NCBI GenBank assembly: GCA_023078555.1
Contig: CM041197.1
Span: 1,894,501-1,958,500, forward strand
Length of the DNA stretch: 64,000 bases
Source: Ulva prolifera
Taxonomy: Eukaryota > Chlorophyta > Ulvophyceae > Ulvales > Ulvaceae
Direction: 5' to 3'
In this document: positions 24,739-36,569 of the stretch, one piece after another
Layout of the letters: every line of letters starts with the position of its first letter
Numbering within the stretch: position 1 is the stretch's first letter
The notes under the pieces: model-generated
Seen by the model: the letters and a program-made list of their open reading frames with translations, nothing else
The model's database searches: none
What the model was told of the DNA's origin: nothing
Program-made: the position numbers and the translations under genes

Positions 24739-26658
24739 ATCCCACGCCTGATCGATGCTAATGGGGTTGCTGCTGTCAGCTGCAGCCGCTGCTTCTACCT
24801 GAAGGTAGAGGGCCTTTTCGCGCAGGACTCGCGCAACTGGAAGCGCCAATGCTGCGTGTGCCTGGAGATGGACGCCCCGCGGCAGGTGCAGGACGAGCGA
24901 GTGCATGCAGCATTGCCTCGTCCACCCGCACGTGCACCGGTGATGATCACCGCACGGATGCCAGCTGGCGCGCCCTGGCCGGGGAAGCTGACCGGCGCGC
25001 AATGCGCTGTGTATGTGTGGGACAAGAAGACGGAGGCATACGAGGCTTGCCCGGGGGGTTCGATGACACCTAGCAACCACCGGCACCCCTCCCGAGTGTG
25101 CCCCTATCACCGGAGCTGTGTCATCCACCACACAAATGCGCATGTTACATTTGAGAGAATGTTCTGCAATCGTTGCGCGCTGTGGAAGAGCCCGGACGCG
25201 TGGGTAACACGGGCCGACGGCACGACTGCGCGAAGCATTTGCAATGGTTGCGCTGAAGGCGGCGGTCCTAAGCGAGCTCCCGTGCAGCAAGTGCAGCATG
25301 GCACACAAACGCCCGACGGCTTGACCACTGTGCACCAGATCTTGCCTGACATGTCTGACGGCATGGAGTGGCTGCTTTTCTATGCCCCCAAGTCGCGTGC
25401 CAGTAAGGACACTGCATTCAACATGTGGCCGACTCGGGCGGACGAGTGCCATGTTGCCGGTTGCACCAACAGTGTCGGGCCCACGAAGTCAAGGGTGTGT
25501 TATCCTCACATTGATGATGTGTTGTTCCGACAAAGTCAAGACGGGTGGGATGCGACAGTCGTGTACTATTGTCGTGGGTGTCAGCGCTGGACGGACGTGA
25601 AGCTGTTGGAGGCAGACGGCACGTGCGGGTTGAGATGCGTGTTACGTGGGGATCGAGGGTCGAAGGCTCAGATTGCGGGAGACAAGGACCTGAGACTCGT
25701 CCTCGAGCGTCTCCAGTCTGACCCGGCCCTCGCACTCCTGCCGGCTCGAGATTTCGCACGCGCCCTTGGGCTGCCCACGTGCGACATGCGGGACAAATCT
25801 GAGGTCACACGATGCCATTACATCGATAGTGTGAAGGGCCGTTGCAAGAATAAAATCTCGTTGACGCATGACAGCTGCATGTGCAGCGCCAAGCAGCACT
25901 GCCATGCAGTGGTGCTGAGGGTGTGCGATACAACAGGCGACGCCACAACGTGGTATTGCCCCAAGTGCAAGCGGGTCTGCTCCATCGAGGGGGTGGGCCT
26001 AGTGCGAGGCAGCTATGTATGCGCCCGCTGTTGTGCTGTACATGCGAACCACCAGCAGGCAGCCGAGAAGGCTCGCATTGCCGAGCGGAAGGATGAGTCC
26101 TCGCCCGCAGGGAGCGTTCAGTTGTACAGTGATGAGGAAGATTTCGGCAATGCATGCTGTGTCTCCTCAGACACTGGCGCGGAGTCTGAAGCCGTCGATG
26201 CTGATCAGCCTCCTTGCGCTGTCGACACGGGTGACAGCGACGATGCACTCATGGGTGACGATTACGGCGCCTACACCGAATCGGACTGTGATGGTGATGG
26301 GGTCGCCCTCATCGGAGAATGCATGCCCGTCGCGGCAGTGCAGGGACAGTCGGTGCCAGCCCCCGCACACGGTGGTGCAAGCTCAAGCCGGGCTGCTCTC
26401 GCGCAGACGCCTGCTGATGCTGCAGTATTTGAATGCCTGACGGCTCCGCCGCCCGGTCGCGCGCGTTGCCGCAACGCGCCCGCGTGCAAGAAGACACCGC
26501 CGCCAGATCGGCTTGTCGACGGACTATGCATCACGTGCTTGTCGAGTTCAAAGGACAGTGGCACAGCTCTGGACGCGATCGTGTTGGTGACTGTGCCGGG
26601 CACACTGCACCGCAGCGCAGGTGCGATATTGAGCACATGCACTGAACTGTTAATTTGA
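24739..26658 (+). CDS. Cys/His-rich zinc-binding exon, copy 2
   Basis: Opens after a TTTTTGCAG acceptor and matches copy 1 almost base for base to 26,464. It then continues uniquely into RCRNAPACKK ... GLCITCLSS, a C-x4-C ... C-x2-C arrangement like a zinc ribbon. Multiple CxxC and His pairs earlier in the exon suggest several small zinc modules, followed by an acidic region. The frame closes at 26,658, but a donor inside (near 26,620) may splice it to the helicase exons downstream. It is not a recognised zinc-finger class. It most likely helps DNA or protein binding of the element's transposition protein. Confidence 0.6.
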   Translation: MPRLIDANGVAAVSCSRCFYLKVEGLFAQDSRNWKRQCCVCLEMDAPRQVQDERVHAALPRPPARAPVMITARMPAGAPWPGKLTGAQCAVYVWDKKTEAYEACPGGSMTPSNHRHPSRVCPYHRSCVIHHTNAHVTFERMFCNRCALWKSPDAWVTRADGTTARSICNGCAEGGGPKRAPVQQVQHGTQTPDGLTTVHQILPDMSDGMEWLLFYAPKSRASKDTAFNMWPTRADECHVAGCTNSVGPTKSRVCYPHIDDVLFRQSQDGWDATVVYYCRGCQRWTDVKLLEADGTCGLRCVLRGDRGSKAQIAGDKDLRLVLERLQSDPALALLPARDFARALGLPTCDMRDKSEVTRCHYIDSVKGRCKNKISLTHDSCMCSAKQHCHAVVLRVCDTTGDATTWYCPKCKRVCSIEGVGLVRGSYVCARCCAVHANHQQAAEKARIAERKDESSPAGSVQLYSDEEDFGNACCVSSDTGAESEAVDADQPPCAVDTGDSDDALMGDDYGAYTESDCDGDGVALIGECMPVAAVQGQSVPAPAHGGASSSRAALAQTPADAAVFECLTAPPPGRARCRNAPACKKTPPPDRLVDGLCITCLSSSKDSGTALDAIVLVTVPGTLHRSAGAILSTCTELLI

Positions 26659-26829
26659 TCAACATTTGAAGGATGACCTTGTGTGCACGACTCCTGGTGA
26701 CTGCACATGAGGACAGGTTTACGCGTGAGTCAGTAGATGAGTGCATTGCGTGCATCCGTGTTGCGACTCAGCTATCGTCATTTGTGCATTTAATTGGCCA
26801 ATGTATTACACCAGTGTGCTGTGAAGGCA

Positions 26830-29800
26830 CGCTTGACCTCGTGAAAGCCGATCTCATGGACGACGCGGCTGATGGTGTGATTGTCCCGACCAACGCTCTG
26901 ATGACGGATAAGGCTGCTAGGTACAACCACCGAAAGCGGCAGCGCTACGAAGCGAAGCCACTATCTGAGAAGGAGAAATTGCGGAAGGCGTACGATGTGA
27001 GCATGCGGGCCGCACGCCGCAAGTCCAGCAAGGGCCTCAAAAACCTTGAGGCGGGCCCAGTCGCGAAAGCGATGCGTGGTCGGACATCATCGAGTCGGCG
27101 ATGTGAGCATGGTATGAACTCGGGGTCGTTCTGTTGTGTGACTGGAATCGCCCGCATGTGGTGTCCCTCCGCACTGCTATGTATTAGAGTGACGTGGCCA
27201 CCGAATGATCCCCTCCGCCTGGATCTGTGTCACGGTGCAGAAGTGTGATTTTTATTTGGCTGCGGCACAACAGGATGTGTCCACAAGGGTTGCTTGCGTA
27301 GGGTGCGTGCGCACGTATGAACACGGAAAAAATAAAATCTTTGTGTGTCAGCGATCACTGTGAATGCTTGTATACCATGCCAATACAGAGGAGTTCCGAT
27401 GCTGTAGCACGCCTGTCGCAGTTGCGTTGCCAGCCGATGTGTCTACAAGGGTGGGGTCGGTTTGTGATGATGCCGACTATGCCAGTCCTTGCATTGATAG
27501 CACCTCGCTGACCGACCACATGCATGCAGCGTCATCAGCAATGCAAGTGATGGATGGGCTGCACAGTTTAAGCCTCGCGGACTGGACGAAGCTGGCAGCG
27601 GTGGAAGATGTGCTCCCTGACATGTCAGTCGAGGTGCCGATGTGGGTGAGGCAACGCAGCAAACAGACGCTGGTGGTCCAGGAGTTTGTTCCTGTCGGCT
27701 TTGACTTCAAGGCACCGCGGCCGTCCAAGACGCGGCCGCCGAAGAAACAAGCACCGGCGCGAGCACGTGCGGGCGATGTGCAGGCATCCCAGGCTCAGCG
27801 GAGTGAGAACTCGGCGAGACTCCACATCGGGCTGTCTCACTGCAAGGCGGAAAAGGAACGCAGCGGCGACAAGGTGCAGTGCCTCACGTACTCAATGCGC
27901 GTGCAGCACCTCTCCATGTCACGCGAAATGACAGCGCCACAACCCCAGATCGGCAAGGTGGACATTCGGTACCTCCAGTTGGTGAGGGACACAGGCGAGC
28001 TGCTCATTGCTCGAGCCTTTGACCCTGATGCCCATGGCTGTTTGCGCGTGACAGTGCACGTGACTACCATGCAGCTGCTGAAGCAGTTGCAGCAGCTCCC
28101 GCGCCCGACGCTGCCGGCGCTGCTGACCCTGTTTGTGTGGGGAATCGCGCACTGCATCAAAGCTGTCCACGAGAGCTCGACAGACTCAAAATTGCTGACC
28201 TGTCCAAGCTGATGTGGCACCATTCCTATGCGGAGGGCCTGTCGCTCTCATGGAAGCTCGTCCAGGTTGCTGCGGCCACGACCTGGGTCAACAGCGACGA
28301 TGATGTCGGCACGGCCCTGTCGGTACTGGCCTGCATTCCCCGTGCAGCGCTCATCGGTTCAGAGCAGTTTGACAAGACCTCCTGGGCGACCATCCTCGAG
28401 CGGTCACGGACGCGACAAGGGCACAGAGCACCACTTGATGAGGTGCGCGCTGTTAAAATTCACCATCCTTGAGCATAAATTGCTGCTCTCTGTGGGTCTG
28501 TGTTTGTGCAATGAGCCTGAGAGACAACTCGGCCCGCTTAAGCAAGCCCGGAAAATGTTGTCAGTAGTGTCTGTCATGAACTATACCTACGCAACATGCA
28601 GATTCCATGGCCTGATGGATGTGACCCTGAAGTCATTGTGACATCGGGTTTTACACCTGCTGACCTGACAAGTCTGAAGGCTGCCGCCAAGACGGACGCG
28701 ACACGTCAGCAGTTTGCGTTCACCGCTGATGCCCGCGTACGTCCGGTTGGTGATGTCACGCGAGGGCAGGGTATCGGATCAAAGCGACGGGCATCAGCAG
28801 CCCGTGCAGCAGACAACGCGGGCGCGATCGATCTGACTGGTGACGGAGGCGCCTCTGCGCAGCCGCCAGCGATGCGTCGGCGAAGGGATAGCAGCAGGAG
28901 TGGCCAGAGGGGCGCTCTAGCACCAGCCCGGCAAACGAAGTCACGGCAAGATCCTAGTTCAGGCGAGCGCAACACGGGAGAGGTCTGCGCAGAAGCGATT
29001 GCTATCGTGGGCGATTGCGCGGGGACTGGAGGCCAGAAGCGTGCTAGGAGCCCCGTGCATGGGCACAGCGGCGCGCGGGCAAGTGATACCCCGAGCTCGC
29101 ATGGAGGTGCAGGCAGCAGCAGTGGCACCGGCGTTGGTGAAGGCAGCCTGGGACGCAACAGTCATGATGGAGCCCGAGGCGATATCGGCGGCGCTGCTGG
29201 GGGCTGGCGGCGGCGGCGGCGACGGCGGCGGCGGTGACCCTGGGGGTGCTGGTGGGAGAGGCAGCGGCGGACCCAGACGTGGCGCACGCTGGGCCCCTAT
29301 TGATCACCGTGTGCCCGTCACAGTGCGCAATCCAACGCAGGTGGCCGCATTGCTGCAGTCATGCAAGGACACCACGGCACAGCCTTTCAGCTACAAGCTG
29401 AGGGTCAGAGACCAGCACATGGGACCTGGAAAGAGTGTCAGAGCCATCACCGGCGCGGTGTGCTCCTTCTTTGACCTTTGCCACATGCGCACTGACCCTC
29501 ACGTCTTGTCCGACTGTAGGGTGTGTGATCTGTGAGTGTCTGTGATGGGAAATGTGCATGAAATGATATTGACTCGTGCAGCATCTTTAAAGAAAACACG
29601 CTGTCACTGGTGTTTTGCCCTTTGTTATGTGACCCCTACCACGCAATGTACAAGGCTAGTCTTCCGTGCAGGATCTGTTGCTGGCAGGACAGCCATCAGC
29701 CGACCATGCCAACGGAGTCATTGTTGTGGGCATGCCAGGGTCGGGCAAGACCGGGTTAATGCTGGACGCCCTCGCCCTGTCCGTTATCGGCTCGCCTCTG

Positions 29801-32152
29801 CGAACTGCAGCTCAGGGCAACACTGCTCAGCTGCCGGGGTTGACGCTCGATCAGGCAAAGCTCATGGTGCACAAGTCTGGTGTCACGCACAACATCGGGT
29901 TCCCCGCCGAGACGTGCTACAAGGCCATGGGCACCTACTTCTGGGAGCCTGCCCTGCCACCGCGACCAGCCGGATATAATCGCCCGACCTTTGAGCGTGT
30001 GGCCGCCGGAAGCTGCATGTGCTGGAGGAGGTGCAAGCGTGGGTGCAACAAGTGCCGCAGCTCTTCACCCAGCATCAAAGAGGTCTTCAGCAGGCGAATA
30101 TGGCATGCGGGTCTGCCAATTTGCTCCGCCAGTGCCAGTACATTCTGTCATGTGACCCGCACCAGAGCCCGTGCAAAACATACGGGATCACGAACATCGA
30201 TCACCAAGGCAGGGTGGCAACAAGAGAAGGCGGAGGTTGTTATGCCATGGACGGCTGTGTTCAACGCCCTCGGCAGCCCTGCTCAACCATGCATTGGCAC
30301 ATCTTTGCGGTGCATGGTCAGAGGCGCCTGCGTGGCCTGGGCTTCCGGCTACTTCACAATCCGTGCGCTCCTTGCCTGTGTGTTTGCTTTGGCATGGCTG
30401 CTATGATCGGGCTGGCACGTGGTACATGTGTTTGAGGGCACCGCGTGCTGGTGCATCACAAACATTTACTGAACCGCGGCAGCTGCGTGGAGGAATGTAC
30501 CATCAACCACTGCAGGTGCTAGGGTTTGTCCGTGAGGGACACGGGTTGCTTTCAGGTCGAGCGAGGACATCCGCATGATGAAGGGTCGCAAGGGTCAACC
30601 TCGCGACCAGCTTCAACTTCGTCACCTTTTGCACCTCTGATCTGAAGAAGACCCCGCGAGAGGCTGCAGAGCAGAACACGGGCATCAAAGGGGTCAACTT
30701 TGGCTGGCAGGAGGGCTGGTGCGGACCCCGGAGACCTACCGGAACCCGAACTACGCGATTGACCTGTCAGGGGAGGATCGCAGCCTTCCGACGGCCACTG
30801 TCGTCATCGCGCCGTACAAGGCAGACTGCAAAGAGCTGCGCGACATTCTGCTGACGCGCGCTGACTACCGGGCTCTCATGTATTCATACAAGCGCACGGA
30901 CGGTATGCGGCTCGGGCTCGGTGAGGGTACAACCTGAGAGATCCCAGCGCTGTGTTTGCCGCAAGGGACGCGTATGCATTCGAGTGCGCTTCGCAGCATC
31001 TCCCTGTGTGTGCTGCGTGCATGTGGGTAACCTGAGGGCTAGTGTGTTGATTCCCATGTTCATGCAAAAATGTGCTGGAACTGCTGCACCACATCGTTGT
31101 AGTGTGTGCCCCACACAACTGCGGTGTCTGGGTGTGTGTGTGGGGTTGGGGTGGTGCATGAGTTGCGCGCTGCTGCTTCACAGTTATTCTGACAAGCATC
31201 GGTGCATGCAGCACGATGACGAAGGGTGGACAGAAGATGTTGCGACAGGCTGGAGGACATGTCCGTTCGCGAGCTGGGATTCCATCAAGTGTATCTGGGC
31301 GAGCCGATGCTTCTGACGGCGTGCCTCGGGCCGAGCCGGCCCAATGGGGCCTCGTGCTCGGCTGTGGCCTGGAAGTTTGTGGACACATCGACGGTGCGCG
31401 TGGAGTTCGAAAAGCGACTCGACTTCATGTGCAAGCAAGCGGACAGCCTGAAGGTCGCGTGGACCCCCGTGCGGATGCGCACGGACACACATGACATAGA
31501 CTCGGTCGAGAAGATTGCCTACAAGCTGCTGGAAGACTTCATCTCGGCAAATGAAGCCAAAGGCAAGATGCTCCTGCCCTATGTCGCGATCCGCTCGCCA
31601 GCCAACACCATGATCCTAGAGCCGCTGCACCCCGAGCCTGAGCTGGAGTTCGTGGTCAGGACGCGGAAGGTGGCTGCACTGCGAGTTCAGCTGCCCATTG
31701 TGCCGGCGGCGGTGCGCACGGCGTCGTCCATGCTGAGTGCGACCGTGGAGCTGTCCGGGCAGCGCGTTGTCGTGCACAGCAAGTCTGCAGCGGACACGAC
31801 GCTAGACGCCAGCGCGCACAATGCGCCGATGTACATCGGCTTGACCCGCGTATCGGACGCCGCGGATGTCGCCATCACGCATGACTCCATCATCCATGAG
31901 AACATGTTTGAGCCACGGCAGCAGCTAGCGTCCCTCGCACAGGAGGTGCAGCATCTCAGTCAGGGTCGGGGGTACTGCAATTTGTACCATACATATGCAG
32001 AGGGCCATGACGGGCGGCCGCCGCCGGACCGGGGGTCGAGTTTGTACGATGAGCGGCTCCGCAGCCAGGCTGCGCACGGGTTTTTCGACTGGTCGGAGGA
32101 GGCCGAGCAGGATATGGTGCAGGCCTTTTTGCAGGCTCGAGCAGCCCCGTAG
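26830..32152 (+). CDS. Pif1-like superfamily 1 helicase, multi-exon, with apparent frameshifts
   Basis: Likely exons are about 26,830-27,111, 27,389-28,442, 28,602-29,520, 29,672-30,190, then pieces to a stop at 32,152. Helicase motifs appear in order: GMPGSGKT (Walker A, 29,729-29,752), a LEEV motif II (30,022), CDPHQSP like the Pif1 GDxxQLPP motif III (30,151-30,171), APYKADCKELRDIL (motif IV region, about 30,812), YLGEPMLLTACLG (like the Pif1 GxPVML segment, about 31,291), RVQLPIVPA and SATVELSGQRVVV (motif V region, about 31,684-31,770), and MYIGLTRV (motif VI, about 31,830). Frame changes occur at about 28,139 and 29,205 inside G runs, at about 30,011, and near 30,600-30,720. These are either base-calling errors or decay. 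Motif II has Glu in place of the usual Asp. The upstream part is basic and disordered. Confidence 0.72.
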
Positions 32153-32691
32153 TCTGTGCAGCTCCGCATCATCCACAACTGCCATGGCAGCTGGCGGTGT
32201 TGTTGTTTGTGGGGGGGAGGGCAGGATTTGGTGGGTTAGGCATGGATGTGGGGCTCCTGATCTGTGTATCTCACGGTGCTTATGTGGGCAGTGTGTGGGT
32301 GGATGTGTTGTGGCGTATGAATGTGCTGAGAAACGGCTATGATGAGATCCTGTTCGGAAGAATGTCCGGGAATGCTCTCACGTCACGCTAATGAGTTTGG
32401 TTTGCCGTGATGTGGGCAGCTCTGTTTGCTCCACAGCCACCTGCAATTGGCATCTGCCCGTCCCTGTAATCTGTGTAGCAATTGTCTAAGGTAGTCTTTA
32501 AGTTGAGATATGTTGTATTTATTTGTACTGAGGCTGGTGTGTTGTGTGCGGCATTTCGTCGTGGGTGGCTCGGCCGGCGCAAGGTGCACCGCATCGCAGC
32601 ATGTCATTTGGGTCATCGATCTTGGAGGCAACCCGCGTGTTTGCCACTTGGTATGTCAATCCGGGATAAAGCCGCTGGCTGCGGACACCAN

Positions 32692-32815
<124 letters not shown>

Positions 32816-32816
32816 G

Positions 32817-33701
32817 GGCTCTGGCGCATTCACCCTGGTGCCACTCTCTCACGAGACGTATGGGAGGATTGGCCCAGCCGCGTTCGCCTTCCTGAACCGG
32901 CTTGCCGACCTTGCTGCGGGTTCGGGCGCCGCCTCCCGGCGGCTGTTCTTGGAGAATGCGATGCGCGACCTGTCCACGACGCTGTGCCGCGCGGTGGCTC
33001 GGCAGGTGCATGCCGCTGCCCCGCTGATGGCGCGTCATTCGGGCAAGGCTGTTTTGACGGGGCTGTCGGTCCCGTCCGATGACCTCACGCCGCTCACGGG
33101 CCACCCGGCTTGAGCGGCGCTGCGCACCCGCCCGGGCTGCGTGGTGGGCAGTTGCCGCTGCGTGTGCGCTCGCAGCCTTGTCCGCTTTATTGTGGTGACG
33201 GCTCGGGCGTGCCGCGTTTCGCTGGTGTCTTCCCCGTGCGCCTGTGTGTGGCCCGCCGTTGGGGCGCGGCCGGGTGGTTTGGGCGGGCTGGGCTGGCCTC
33301 TGGGGGTTGCGGGTGTGGGTTTGCGGGCGGGCGGGGTGGTGTGCGCAGGCTGGGGTTGGGGTTGGGGGGTTGTGCTGGGGGAGGCGGGGGCCTCCCCGGG
33401 CTGGGGGTTGTTGCGGTCTCGCTGTTTGTTTGCTGGGCGGCCTTGGCTGCTTGTGCTTCCGGGGCTCGTGCGCCTTGCTGTTGGGCGGGGTTCGGGTGGG
33501 GATGGGCGTGTGGGCATGGGCGTGTGTGTCGTTGTGTTGCCGTGTCGCTGTGTCCGGCGCGGGTGCTGCCGTTGCGTGGGTGTTTTGGTGTGCGCTTCGT
33601 GTGGCTTGCTGCGTAGTGTGCGTTTCCCCTGCTTCTTGCTTGCGGTGCTACCTGCCTCGCTTGCTTTGTCCTTGTAACACACACACACACACACACACAC
33701 A
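32817..33701 (+). mobile_element. 5'-truncated non-LTR retrotransposon (3' end)
   Basis: The frame ending at 33,113 encodes a HETYGRIGPAAFAFLNRLAD segment and a later LSTTLCRAVARQ segment. This is the layout seen at the C-terminus of polyproteins of green-algal non-LTR retrotransposons (recalled family pattern, not searched). It is followed by about 560 bp of G/T-rich 3' untranslated sequence and ends in TTGTAACACACAC, a (CA)n tail at 33,676-33,701. Reverse transcriptase and endonuclease domains are absent, consistent with 5' truncation during target-primed reverse transcription. Related 3' sequence is present at 58,020-58,420. The open frames in the G/T-rich part are composition artefacts. 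Confidence 0.55.
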
Positions 33702-33708
33702 CCTTTCG

Positions 33709-33766
33709 ACAAGATACACGACGCCCTGTTAAGTGTGAGAAGAGTTCAGGGCGTCGTGTATCTTGT
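33709..33766. other. Perfect 20-bp inverted repeat (hairpin)
   Basis: ACAAGATACACGACGCCCTG at 33,709-33,728 is repeated as an exact reverse complement at 33,747-33,766, with an 18-base loop. It starts seven bases after the retrotransposon's CA tail. It could be a small-RNA precursor, the relic of a short inverted insertion, or a target-site rearrangement made when the retrotransposon inserted. Confidence 0.9.
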
Positions 33767-36569
33767 ACAAAAGATCGTAACACTTTTGGTATCTAGCCAG
33801 GCCGACAGGCGTGCAAGCGGTTCACACACCTCCTCAGAGTTGTTGAGTAGAACACCCACATCTAGAATAAAGACATCGGAGGGAGCTGCTTTGCATTGCA
33901 CCCTCCGATAAGGAGTGCGCCTTGCGCCTTATCAGCGTTTCGACAGCATGTGTACAAGCCAGCCATCTGCACCGGCCGATTTCGACTTTTGAAGTCGACA
34001 TGATCATTCGATTGGAGTGCACCATGGCTCACACCGAATACGGTTGTCTCGGGGGATTGGTGATGGCGTCCGTTCCGAGCGCCTGAGGCAAAGGAAAGGT
34101 GCGCAGACGTAGACCTCGCTTGAACGCGGTTAAAGCTGAGATTTGAGGATGCTTCTGATACCTAATGTATGCCATACCCCGAGCTTGCCGCAACATTGCA
34201 GCAGCTGCGTGAAATCCCCTTTCTGATACCTGTCCAGCTCGAAGGTGCCAAAACTCGACGCAGGGACCACACTTGCCGTCTTGATGACCGTCTAGTCTTG
34301 CCAAGCTCGCTCCAAGAAACGTGGAATACGAGAACTGCAAACTCTCCTGTCAGTAAAGCCTCCGCGCGAAAGGACCACAAGAAGGACGTTGCGCCGACGG
34401 TGTGTGGTTTTGCATGGGGTTGCCAGGTGTAAAGGATGCAATAGGCCCATTGGGGCTTGATATACGAGTCCAGAGAGTCTTTTGACTGCTGCATTCCTTC
34501 TGCAATGCAAGATGTGGTTGCACATCGGAGAATAGAAGGTTACATCCACCTTCATCGCACATGCTGAGGTGTCTGTATACAGCTGCACTTTTCTCAGCTG
34601 CCCTTAAGCAATGTTGGCAGCATGATGCACCAGAGACGATTAACAAAGTTGAAAAGCCTGATTGAACTGACAGTGCGTGTGGCTGTGTGCGCTCAGGCTT
34701 GTCCCCCCCGACGCCTACACAACAGCTGACTCGTGGAATTATGCTGCAGCCAGTGAGGCAGCCGCTCCTAAGTTCCAGTGCACTGACCCTGTGGCTTCGC
34801 AGCCGGGGCCCTCAGCACAGTTTGCCCCCGTCAACTTTCTTCCGTCCAGGGTGCATCGTCCGTCGCAAGTTTGGTGCGTGGCCCTGTGACCAGAGACAAC
34901 AGCTCTGCAGGCTGCGGAAGTATAGTGATCTGTAAGAATCTCCTGGCAGGATGTACAACCTGACCAGATCCCGCAGGCCGGCTCCGCATCCAGAGTTACA
35001 AGTACCTGTTCCAAGGATGCTGGAACGTCATGTGAGTGAGGATTTACTTGGCCGTGTCCAAACATCGACAACTCCGGATAAAAGGGACCATATATGCCAA
35101 AGGGATGAAGCACCTGCACACCCCATCCAGACAGCCATACGCATTCCGACGAGATTCATGTTCCCATCCGTTCTATGCAACTTAATTGTAAGCTTGACCC
35201 CATTTCAAATAATACACTACTCTGATGTGCTATCTTGCGTGGAATTGCTGCAGAGCTGTGGTATGGTCAATTTACTTGTACGTTGCTACAACATGTTTCA
35301 ACTACAACAGTGTTAACGGTATCCTCATCATTCCTGAGATGTACCATGACTTTCTGAGGGCCGCCGGTCTGTGGCGGTGGGGGCGTCCGGGGTCGTTTTT
35401 TGGTCTTCCTTTTCGGGCTTACAGGTGGAGCAGACATGCTTTGATAACTGATTAGGGGCCATCTGGCGTGGGCAGTGGACATCGCTGAACCCCCTGCGGA
35501 ACCCTTTTGTTGGCCTAGTGATATATGCTTGTTGCATGGCAACCGTGCTCGATTGATGACCGTCCCTCCTGGATGCCCTCCAGCAACCGCTTTTTTGGTA
35601 CACAGGTTCAGTCATTAATGAGAATTGTGGCTGCGCCACATCTCTCCGCTTGTCAGCACACTGGCTTCCGTTGCCCTCATGCAGTACAAGTGTTTGGTGC
35701 AAGTTCGGGCCCATCCAAAACAGTACCTCAACGTTCGTGTGGAAGGTGTTTCTTGACTACATGGCGTGAAGATGTCTATATGGAATGTTTCTCGGAGGCT
35801 TGGACTGACACTTTGTATTATCGGTGTGAAGGAGTTCGTTTTGTGCGAGTTTAATAGCGTGTGGCAGTTTGTGTTGTAGGTGTGGAATAGCATCTTGATG
35901 TACCCCCACACAGCTTGGCAAGGGTAGGTGTCATCGGCGTTGCTGGTCAGGTGTTTCTGGAGTGGTGTATTGTTGTGTCCGCAGTGACACTTTCCAAGCC
36001 ACACTTTGTCCGCATGACACAGACCTTGGGCATATCATATGAATGCGCCATCATTCCAGTATGCACGCAGGCGCTGTGTTATGTTATTCCGTCCTTGACT
36101 TAGTGAGATTATGACCTATTGAGGTATCAAGGGTTTCAGAAGTTGAAGAGACTGGTATATTTTTGTGTTTGAACTACAGGCCTCATTCTGGAGCCTATAA
36201 ATGCACATGTACTGTCTAACAGCTTCGGACTTTACTTGTAACACTCTTCTCCCTTTTGTTACAGCCCTCTGAACTGTCCCTCTGAGCCTAACTGCTCCAA
36301 TTTACATATCACGCTGGCTGTGCTGAGCGGATAGTGCACAGAGCAGTCTGGCTTCCAGGCACACCACCTGCACCATGTCATGCAGCCTGATGCGCTGCTT
36401 CACGACCATGCCACCAGGGCCACACCAATGGGCAGGGTAGATACTATGTTACAAGATGCTTCCTTACAAGATGGGCAAACAGAGCCAGGGATACCGATGT
36501 CATATGGCTGTGAGACAGAAAAAATCACTCTAGTCAGTTGACCAGGACCAATTCCAGAGCCAAAGCATA
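33767..36569. other. No recognisable gene; possible decayed copia remnants
   Basis: About 2.8 kb with only short, overlapping frames. On the minus strand near 34,220-34,280 a VEFWHLRAGQVSERGF segment resembles the WHxRLGHxSxKGL motif of the copia pre-integrase domain, and frames continue down to 33,834. This is weak evidence for an old, degenerate copia insertion. From 34,650 to 36,560 I see nothing I can name. The last 450 bp are AT-richer and probably include the 3' flank of DNAAF5. Confidence 0.35.

Noticed and set aside
33110-33690. Gly/Cys/Val-rich frames in G/T-rich DNA
   Set aside because: Several overlapping frames on both strands with biased composition; explained as retrotransposon 3' untranslated sequence.
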